The translations under genes and the position numbers were made by a program. The notes beneath the pieces are model-generated. The model had not been told where the DNA came from. It saw only the letters and a program-made list of their open reading frames with translations, and made no database searches. Positions 55,916 to 64,000 of a DNA stretch of 64,000 bases are shown here, piece by piece (positions within the stretch are counted from its first letter, which is position 1; the number at the start of each line of letters is the position of its first letter). Location of the stretch: contig NC_081552.1 in the NCBI RefSeq assembly GCF_963082655.1, positions 123,542,458-123,606,457 of the forward strand, read 5' to 3'. The DNA comes from Stomoxys calcitrans. Taxonomy: Eukaryota; Arthropoda; Insecta; Diptera; Muscidae.

Positions 55916-57410
55916 TTTTTATACCCTCCACCATAAGATGGAGGGTATACTAATTTCGTCATTCTGTTTGTAACTACTCGAAATATTCGTCTGAGACCCC
56001 ATAAAGTATATATATTCTTGATCGTCGTGAAATTTTATGTCGATCTAGCCATGTCCGTCCGTCTGTCCGTCCGTCCGTCCGTCCGTCCGTCTGTCTGTCG
56101 AAAGCACGCTAACTTCCGAAGGAGTAAAGCTAGCCACTTGAAATTTTGCACAAATACTTCTTATTAGTGTAGGTCGGTTGGTATTGTAAATGGGCCATAT
56201 CGGTCCATGTTTTGATATAGCTGCCATATAAACCGATCTTGGGTCTTGACTTCTTGAGCCTGTAGAGTGCGCAATTCTTATCCGATTGGAATGAAATTTT
56301 GCATGACGTGTTTTGTTGTGATATCCAACAACTGTGCCAAGTATGGTTCAAATCGGTCCATAACCTGATATAGCTGCCATATAAACCGATCTTGGGTCTT
56401 GACTTCTTGAGCCTCTAGAGTCCGCAATTCTTATCCGGTTGAAATGAAATTTTGCACGACGTGTTTTCTTATTATATCCAACAACAGTGTCAAGTATGGT
56501 TCAAATCGGTCTATAACCTGATATAGCTACCATATAAACCGATCTTGGGTCTTGACTTCTTGACCCTCTAGAGGGCGCAATTCTTATCCGATTGAAATGA
56601 AATTTTGCACGACGTGTTTTCTTATTATATCCAACAATAGTGCCAAGTATGGTTCAAATCGGTCTATAACCTGATATAGCTACCATATAAACCGATCTTG
56701 GGTCTTGACTTCTTGACCCTCTAGAGGGCGCAATTCTTATCCGATTGGAATGGAATTTCGCACGACGTGTTTTGTTATGATACCCAACAACTGTGCCAAG
56801 TATGGTTCAAATCGGTTCGTAACCTGATATAGCTGTCATATAAACAGATCTGGGGATTTGATTTCTTGAGCTTCTGGAGGGCGCAATTCCTATCCGATTT
56901 GGCTGAAATTTTGCATGACTTATTTTATTTTTACTTTCAACAACTGTGTCAAATATGGTTCAAATCGGTTCATAACCAAATATAGCTGCCATATAAACCG
57001 ATCTGGGTCTTCTTGACCCCTAGAGGTCGCAATTATTATCCGATATGCCTGAAATTTTGTACGATGGATCCTCTCATGACCATCAACAAACGTTGTTTAT
57101 TATGGTCTGAATCGGTCTATAGCCCGATACAGATCCCATATAAATCGTTCTCTCTTTTTTACTTCGTGAGCCCCAATAGGCGCAATTCTTATACGAATTG
57201 GCTGAAATTTTACACAGGTCTCCAACATATAATTTAATTGTGGTCCGAACCGGACCATATCTTGATATCGTTTTAATAGCAGAGCAACTCTTTTCTTATA
57301 TCTTTTTTTGCCTAAGAAGAGATACCGGAAAAAGAACTCGACAAATGCGATCCATGGTGGAGGGTATATAAGATTCGGCCCGGCCGAACTTAGCACGCTT
57401 TTACTTGTTT
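55916..57410 (-). mobile_element. DINE subfamily-B element, complete
   Basis: On the plus strand it runs from TTTTTATACCCTCCACCATA (3' terminus) through the core, a GTCCGTCCGTCTGTC microsatellite (56054-56099) and about eight monomers, to AAGATTCGGCCCGGCCGAAC, TTAGCACGCTTTTACTTGTT (5' terminus). It is the same subfamily as 17088-19052, in opposite orientation and with a shorter microsatellite. Confidence 0.8.
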
Positions 57411-57484
57411 AAAATAAGTTAGTTTCTTCGGTTTCTTTCCTTGCATTTATTTAAAATCTTGTCTTGTAATAAAGGCTGATTTTT
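57411..57484. other. Short spacer
   Basis: AT-rich sequence between a DINE terminus and a mariner-like remnant; nothing seen. Confidence 0.4.
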
Positions 57485-58420
57485 TAGCTATTATCTTTTT
57501 AATAACACGGGTTTAAACACCTCACACACGTTTCGTGATTTTTTTCACTGACAAACATCTTCAGTTTGGTCTATAATTTAACCATGAATCGTCCTACAAA
57601 CGAACAACGCTTGCAAATTATTGAATTTCATTATCAAAACGGATGCTCTATTAAAGAAGTTCATCGAGAGCTTCTCCCATTGAGCGACGAAGCTCATCTG
57701 TGGCTCAATGTATACGTAACTAAGCACAATTAATTAAGCCAGAAGCATTGCAAGAGCTACCAAATGCATCCAAAAAAAGTCACAGATTGTTGCGGTTTAT
57801 GGGCTGGTAGCATCATTGGACCGTACTTCTTCAAAGATAATGCGAATCGTTACGTAATCGTGAATGGTGAGCGCTATCGTGAGAATATATCTAACTTGTT
57901 TTGCCCAAAATGCAAGAGCTTGATTTGGATGACATGTGGTTGCAACAAAACGGTGCCACAAGCCACACAGCACGCGTAACAATGGACTTATTGAAAGGTG
58001 AGTTATGTGACCATTTTATTTAACGTTCGGGACCGGTCAAATGGCCGCCTTGATCGTGCGATTTAACGCCTTAATACCATTTTTTTGAGGGGCTATGTTA
58101 AAGCTTATGTCTATACAGACAAGCCAGTTTCAAATGACACATTGGAAGACAACATTGAAGCACTTATTCGTGAGTGCCGGCCGACATGTTCGAAAGAGTA
58201 TGCCAAAATTTTCGTTCATATGCAAATGAAAATTTGTCCATGAACATTCCATTAAAGAACAGGGTCAAACTTCTCTCATATCATAGTACCTCACAATTGT
58301 CGCCAGCTATGGGAGGGTATAACCTCTTCGTTCGTATGCTATATTATATTTGTTGTCAACGAGATGTGCTTTCAAAGTTGACTCACTTAAATGGTGATAT
58401 TGACGATTAAAATATTGAAA
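57485..58420 (+). pseudogene. Mariner/Tc1-type transposase remnant, same family as 29464-30070
   Basis: The N-terminus MNRPTNEQRLQIIEFHYQNG begins at about 57583. An internal deletion joins it to LPLSDEAHLWLNVYVTKHN (carrying the first catalytic Asp). Then come CGLWAGSIIGPYFFKDNANR, the decayed second-Asp region (the expected QQDG reads CNKTVPQATQHA), RGYVKAYVYTDKPVS and EDNIEALIREC. Several frameshifts and stops are present. Upstream, AAGGCTGATTTTTTAGC may be the decayed terminal repeat. The order is normal, unlike the palindromic copy at 29464. Confidence 0.75.
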
Positions 58421-58699
58421 CTAAAAGCTTAGTATTTTCAATAACTTTTGTTATGTCCATTGTGGACATACACTTAAGCCAGTAATATGAGCCCCAAATA
58501 CTAAAAAGCAACCTCTAACTCAGGAAGAAGCACAAAATTTTAGACTTAGATTTTCTTTTCCGAGATTACTTTTAAGTATTTAGAGCGCACAACAAGCTGA
58601 CTACGGGCTTAGTTGTATGTGTGGTGGCATGGGGCAGATTAATTTCTGCACTCTCTTTTCACTTTAATTGTATATAGTCCACAACCATTATTCGCCTAT
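58421..58699. other. LINE 3'-UTR-like inverted repeat
   Basis: GTCCATTGTGGACATACACTTAAGCC, AGTAATATGAGCCCC...AAGCAACCTC on the left and AGATTACTTTTAAGTATTTAGAGCGCACAACAAGC on the right resemble, in opposite orientations, the LINE family 2 3' region seen at 50441-50600. So two 3' ends face each other here. Confidence 0.5.
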
Positions 58700-61609
58700 T
58701 ATCCAAGAAATTACATATGGTAACCGTTGAGTGGAACGGACGTATTTTCATTTCGCTCCTTGAAGAAAAAATGCCCTATTTTGGAATAGGTACCTATTAC
58801 GAAAATTGTTGAAGCCTTGCAGGAGTAGGCTCAAAATGGACTCCAAAGACCCAACAGCTGCGGTGGTGGCATCAGAGCGTAGCATGTTGCCCGCCCCTCC
58901 TATAGGTGTAAGTGCCTTGGCACCTGCAGTCGTGAGTAATGCTTCAAGCGCACAACTAGTCGTCAGACTAATTGAGAAAGAGACGGATAACCAGAGGGAT
59001 GCACAGTTCGTCCCCAGCCGTTAAGTAAAGGTGGTGTTTCTGATTCAAATTCAGACAGCGACAGTGACAACGAAACAATCGTCGCAGCAGAATCGAGCGA
59101 TGAGGACAGCAAGATGACGGCAGAAGTGAGCGATGGCTTTGCTAAGCTCACAAGCAGACCCAGAAAGCGATCCGGGGTACGACGAAAGAGACAAAAGAGT
59201 GTGTACCGGCAGCGCACTCGGGCGAAAGCGCAGGATGCGGGAAGGGATAAAACTGGCATTCCAAGCAATTCTATGGAAGCTGGAAAGAGAATCAGATCTC
59301 CCGAAGAGCATAACACTGACAAGACGCTGAAGAAGAAAAAGAGCTCCCCGCTAAAAAGTACTTTGGGAAGACCAAGCCAGCCCCCTGTAATGGAGACACC
59401 AGACAGTGTCCTGTGGAGGGAGACAAAAACGGAACAGCAACGAAGGTAGCGCGCACGATCCGGCTGTGAACCAGGTAGGATTTCATAAAATCGTCGGACT
59501 CAGGTGAGAGCTTTTGGTAAACAATCGTGTTATCGAACACGTATTGAACTTTGGAGAGGGTCCACCCATACGAATTATGAGCAGTGAGTATAGAGAGGAC
59601 ATCTTAACGTTGCGCTTTGCGTCAGCGGAATGTATTGATACCGTCAAGAAGCTCGTTGGAAGTATCCACGCTCCCTGGGGCGCAAAACTCGACCTTGTGA
59701 GAAAGATGGACATCCCACAGCCTACACAGGCGACGGTCTTGATCAAGGATGTGGGCGGTGAAATCGGGACGGAACGCATGATGGAAGTCTTAAACAAGCA
59801 AACCAAGTTGGTGGTGTCGTCTACAAATGGGATGTTTTCCACAGGGAGGAGAAAGAGGAAGGAACTCTCCGTGTGGTGGGTATTGATCAAGTCCTCGTGA
59901 CTATTTTGGCTAAGACGAAAGGAATAGCGTACTGGGGGGCCATGGCGGTCTTTTTCAAGATTGGAAAGACTAGGATAGGCAAACTTATTCTCATATTTGG
60001 CCATCAGGCGGTGCAGTGGCGGGACACTTGATACCGCCTTACGGACAAGGCTCCGACGACGAGACAAACACAGACTCTCTCAATACTGGAAATACTAGGA
60101 GAGAAAAGATCGTAATACTAAAACATTGGGCGGTGCAGATGTGAGAGACCCAACATAGTCTAACAAACAGGGACCTGACGACGGAACTTTCAACAACTGT
60201 CTCGAGGGCAGGTAGGAACCTAATATTGGAACATTAGGTAGGAACCTAATATTGGAACATCATGCAAAGCAAGGACTTTAGGCTCAATAAAGCCTAATGA
60301 ACAGTAATCCGAAGATGGAACTATTACCGACATTCTCAAGATTCGGAGGACAAGGATAGGCAATGATCCTAATATTAAAACATCAGGCAGTGCAGTCCGC
60401 GAAACTCAATGCAGTCTAAAGAACAGGGCACAGACGATGAGACGGACATTTACTGGAGGACCAATGATTGAGTTCATCCAGATAAACCTCCACTGGAGCG
60501 AAACAACTATTCACGCTCTTATGGATAAAATCAGCAAGGGCGAATCTTGTCTTAATTCAGGAGCCATGGACGACGCGGAACAAATGTTCTGGATTGAATC
60601 ATATCAACTACCAATTATTTTATGCTAACACTGGTACTCGGCCGAGGACCTGCGTTATTTGTCATAAAAATTTTAATTATATATTTTCCCCAGAGTTGTC
60701 AACGTCGGATGCAACAGTGGTGAGACAGGGAGACGGTGGAGTATACCTGGCATAACTTTATCTGTATCACGACTCTCCGACACCCACGTCGGAACTGCAA
60801 CGGCTAGTGAGGAAAGGAAAACAGACAGGAAGCGAAGTACTAATAGTGTGTGATGCGAACTCTCACCACATTTCGTGGGGTAGTACCAACACTAATAAGC
60901 GGGGCCAACCCCTGGCAGAGTTCTTGTATACTAACGGCCTAATAACACTTAATATTGGTAACACCACTACCTTTTTTGATAATAAGTGTGACAATAAATT
61001 CGAAAAATTTATTCGATGAAGTTCAGGTGCTGAGGATCTCCATGGAGCATTCCTTCTCAGACCATTGCTACATCAGGTTTAGAATAGAACGGCCAGCGCC
61101 GAATCCGATAAGCTTTCGGAATAAGTTGAAAACCAACTGGACAAAATTCGGAAGGCTACTCAAGGGTAGACTTGGGAAAGATAATTTAGGAAAGGAAATC
61201 AAACCTAGAAAACCCTGGATGACCGGGGAGATTCGCAAAAGAGTTCCGCAAAAATTTTAACAGAGCACGTCATAAAAAAGCCGAAGTTTATTGGGATGTG
61301 TATTACACACGGCTCAAGGAATACAAAAAGATTACAAGAGCGGCAAAACGTGGCTCCTGGAAGCTTTTCTGCGAACAGGTCGATATTTTTAATGACAACG
61401 ACAGTATGAAAAAGTTTCTTTTAAAAACCCATGTCCAAACTGAAATATTAGTAGATGATATGGGAGTGAGAGCAGAAACAACGGAGGACATTCTGAGGCT
61501 TTTGATGAAAACGCATTTTCTGCAGGATACGACGGGACTCATGGAGACACCGGAATCTTGGAGTATTAAAGTTGATCGAAGTTATCCTAATGTAGGACCA
61601 TGTCTTTAG
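58700..61609 (+). mobile_element. LINE family 2, second copy, 5' part
   Basis: The leader (GTAACCGTTGAGTGGAACGG) is followed by ORF1 frames from MDSKDPTAAVVASERSMLPA (about 58836) through KKLVGSIHAPWGAKLDLVRK and DIPQPTQATVLIKDVGG (to about 59900). Further ORF1/ORF2 junction material follows, then the endonuclease block LIVCDANSHHISWGSTNTNK (60807-61019), where the Asp is retained. The linker YYTRLKEYKKITRAAKRGSW (61298-61609) is next. It stops at about 61609 where Helitron sequence begins. Many frameshifts are present. Confidence 0.75.
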
Positions 61610-62146
61610 GGCATCACCCCTAACCCAAAACACCCCCCGAAGGGTAAAAACTTTTCGACCATGCCAATATGTGGCTCAAATGAAAGGTATTTGAAATTAG
61701 AAAACAAATTTGATAACCTTTTTTGGGGTTATGTGTTTGGGGGACGCCTCATCGTGTAAACTCCCCTAAACCAATGCCAATATAGGGTTTAAATAAATGG
61801 TATTTGAAAGAAGAGCACGATGCTGATGCTGGTCAAGTATCTTGGGGATCGTCTCAACCCCGAAAACACCCCTAAATCAGATATCATGAGAATATCGTGC
61901 TGAAATAAAGTACCTTAAGAATGGAGTACACCTTACATCCAAACTTAAATTCGTAGACCAATAAAGATCATATGGGATTCGGACAAAGGCACTTATATTG
62001 TTAAATTGTTAGTCAAGCGATATACTATTTTCGTAGCATGGTACTTCACTAAAAGATCTTCAATTGTCGAAAATAAATATTCCAAGGAAACTTTTGTTCC
62101 ATATAAAGTAAAAGAAGGCGCAGCGGAGCGGGCGCGTGTCAGCTAG
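61610..62146 (+). mobile_element. Helitron 3' part inside the LINE copy
   Basis: The 3' end reads AAAAGAAGGCGCAGCGGAGC, GGGCGCGTGTCAGCTAG|T with CTAG at 62143-62146. The interior has GGGGGACGCCTCATCGTGTA and AGAAGAGCACGATGCTGATG, the plus-strand counterpart of 38400-38560. The 5' part is missing. Confidence 0.75.
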
Positions 62147-62732
62147 TTTTAAATAAAATCAAAGCTTGACATTGATGTCGAATTAAGTGTTTACAAATTT
62201 AAGTACCATGAAATGCGTAGCAAGGCTTCTTTCCGAATCATTGTTACAGAAGGCATTTTTGAAGTCTTTATAAAACCTGATTTTTGGCACGCTAAGGCAT
62301 TTATCAAATAGCAAGTATTTTCTAACTATTGCAATAAGAGGGTTTTTAAAGTGGAACACGAATCTGATATATATTTGTAAGACTAACTCACTGAGTGGCC
62401 GCCCATCCCCCAAACTGGTTATGTTTGCCGACTATGGAAATATGGGGCTCAAATTAACGGTATATGGGAGTAGACCACGTTTCTGATATCAACATTAGGG
62501 ACCAACTGTCTAGCGGACGTCCCACCACCATAACAACCTCCAAATAGGAAGTATTTCCTCACCAAGACAATTTGGATCTTAAAGAGAGTGGAACTAAATA
62601 TTCATAGTTTTTATGGCCAATACCCCAAACCGGACATATTTGCTGACTTTTGCAATAAGGAGTTTAAATGAGATTAGAAAACGAATTTGATATTCAATTT
62701 TAAGGGCAATGGCAATATGGGGTTCAAACAAA
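62147..62732 (+). mobile_element. Further Helitron-derived sequence after the CTAG end
   Basis: From about 62330 to 62720 the words GGAACACGAATCTGATATAT, GGGCTCAAATTAACGGTATA and TGGGAGTAGACCACG match, inverted, 10510-10680. About 62150-62330 is unassigned. This lies between the two halves of the LINE. Confidence 0.55.
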
Positions 62733-63312
62733 GGCCTACAGATCTATAAGACTTACGTCCTTTTTACTCACAACCATGGAACGTATTGTGGATACCATAA
62801 TAAAGAGTAACACATCCAACGAACTGATCAAATATAAACAGCATGCCTATGTCAAGGGAAGGTCTGTGGAGACTGCCCTGCACGAAGTTGTGCATAACAT
62901 AGAAGAGTCCTTCGATGCCAAGGCATACTCATTGGCGGAACGCATAGACACTGAGGGGCGTTTAACAATGTGCGGACCGACACATTGATCCAATCCTTAG
63001 ACCAATGCCGGGTGGACCGGGTCCTTACTGGATATACCATATGCTTAGAAACAGGCGCATAAATTGCGGGTTCCATGATATAAATATAAGGGAGAAAGTG
63101 GCACAGGGCACGCCACAAGGTGCATTCTATCGCCACTCCTTTGGGTGACCACCATAAATTACCTATTACGGATGCTGACTGGGGAGGAATTTGAACCCGT
63201 CTGCTATGCAGACGATGTTACAATACTTCTCATGAGTAAGGATCCGAGCCAGCTACGCAGAAGGGCCGAAAAGGTCTTGCAAATGGCGTATGATTGGGCT
63301 AGACCCAGCGGT
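62733..63312 (+). pseudogene. LINE family 2, second copy, RT part
   Basis: The frame resumes with RLTSFLLTTMERIVDTIIKS and YKQHAYVKGRSVETALHEV (62776-62988), homologous to 43610-43790. AQGTPQGAFYRHSFG follows, then the RT active-site box CYADDVTIL with YADD at 63205-63216, and LCRRAEKVLQ-like sequence. Relative to the 40596 copy about 170 bp at the junction with the Helitron is missing. The element ends abruptly at about 63312. Confidence 0.75.
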
Positions 63313-63424
63313 TAATAACCTGATATAACACCCATCTGTTGTACTATTTCGTATATTTCGTCCACACAGCACGTTCCACGGAATCAGTGGGTTTAATCGC
63401 AAATTGGGCTGAACCCGGATTTTT
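63313..63424. other. Short unassigned spacer
   Basis: GCGGTTAATAACCTGATATAACA begins with a DINE-like word. Nothing further is supported. Confidence 0.3.
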
Positions 63425-64000
63425 GTATAGGTTAGCTTAGGTTCAAAAGAGGGTGCAGATATTAAAATTCCCCATGTCACTATGGACATAAACCTAAGCC
63501 AGTAATCGGCTTATTGTGGGCTCTGAAAACTAAAAAAGAAAATTTTAAGTAAGGAATTCCGTGCTACCTACAAAATTCTTAATTGTTTTCCATACCATTC
63601 CCCTATTACCGGCGTGTTTTAGACGCGAAAGCCGGGCATTGACATAGGAACGTTTCATCATCTTCCCAATATGTTATCATCACCTCGCCTCACCGATTTG
63701 GCATAAGTGAGCTCGTAGTCCTATGTGTCCCGCTATGATACCAAAAGCTGAACTGACCTCCTTCTTACTTGCTTTCAGTAATATCCTCGTCCTCCCACGA
63801 TCCGGATCACCCCATAGGATTTTCGGTGTCCTACCGACTGTTTTGCTGTTCCCCAGTGTTACATGCGCGTTCCGCGAACACGCCCTTAACTCGAACTGCG
63901 TCGACCCGAAAGACTTCGGGTTAACCAATTCACTGACGGCAAACCTCTGGCCTTCACCGCCAAATCGTCTTTTCCCCTTACTCCGTTATGGCCCGGCAAC
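63425..64000 (-). mobile_element. LINE family 2 3' fragment, running off the window
   Basis: On the minus strand, from the right edge, HNGVRGK-like RNase H end sequence is followed by VKARGLPSVNWLTRSLSG-like sequence and SKTVGRTPKILWGDPDRGRT. The CCHC-like tail is decayed. The 3' UTR ends TTTTGAACCTAAGCTAACC at about 63425. It is homologous to 45060-45660 and to 50441-51080. Confidence 0.7.

Noticed and set aside
1..64000. An undescribed defence, biosynthetic or toxin system
   Set aside because: No cluster of intact non-transposon genes exists here. Apart from one host gene and a tentative small one, the coding traces all belong to known transposon classes.

Overview
This window looks like a piece of a calyptrate-fly genome, most probably a muscid such as a stable fly or house fly. 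That placement is inferred from three things. The region is dense with dipteran mini-me/DINE-type interspersed repeats. Introns carry fly-like GT-AG signals, including one of only 58 bp. The coding exons are sparse and embedded in AT-rich, transposon-filled DNA. No bacterial genes, tRNA, rRNA or CRISPR arrays are visible.

Host genes. I can defend one clear host gene, on the minus strand. It has an internal exon at 35552-37699 (716 codons) and a terminal exon at 1466-3348 (626 residues plus stop). Both have canonical splice signals. The internal exon is bounded by phase-1 introns on both sides, and the two exons join in frame across a 32,203-bp intron (3349-35551). The product is a Ser/Thr-rich, probably secreted protein of unknown function, with repeated aromatic/threonine motifs. 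A second, tentative minus-strand gene piece is seen at 47385-47628: two small exons around a canonical 58-bp intron.

Everything else is mostly mobile DNA, much of it nested. From left to right:
- 0-1.4 kb: a DINE-type repeat and the 3' flank of the host gene.
- 3.6-8.5 kb: a Helitron, a non-LTR element with endonuclease and reverse transcriptase remains, a Helitron fragment and a mariner fragment.
- 8.8-19.1 kb: a Ty1/copia carcass split by a Helitron, three DINE-type elements and an RNase-H-bearing LINE.
- 19-26 kb: LINE and DINE fragments, then a 200-N assembly gap (26063-26262).
- 26.4-30.1 kb: two Helitrons joined directly head to tail, then a palindromic mariner derivative flanked by TA.
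- 30-35.5 kb: DINE and LINE fragments within the same intron.
- 38.3-40.2 kb: a Helitron with both ends preserved.
- 40.6-45.6 kb: a nearly full-length but mutated RNase-H LINE.
- 47.7-58.3 kb: DINE elements of two subfamilies, LINE, gypsy and mariner pieces.
- 58.7-63.3 kb: a second copy of the 40.6-kb LINE, split by Helitron sequence.
- 63.4-64.0 kb: an inverted LINE fragment running off the edge.

The most unusual structures are the zero-spacer Helitron tandem, the mariner whose 3' end has been replaced by an inverted copy of its 5' end, and a set of DINE-like subfamilies that share one architecture and a monomer of about 150 bp despite divergent sequences. I did not find an undescribed multi-gene system; the window reads as a giant intron and flanks colonised by transposons. 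Boundaries of degenerate elements are approximate unless a terminal motif is named.
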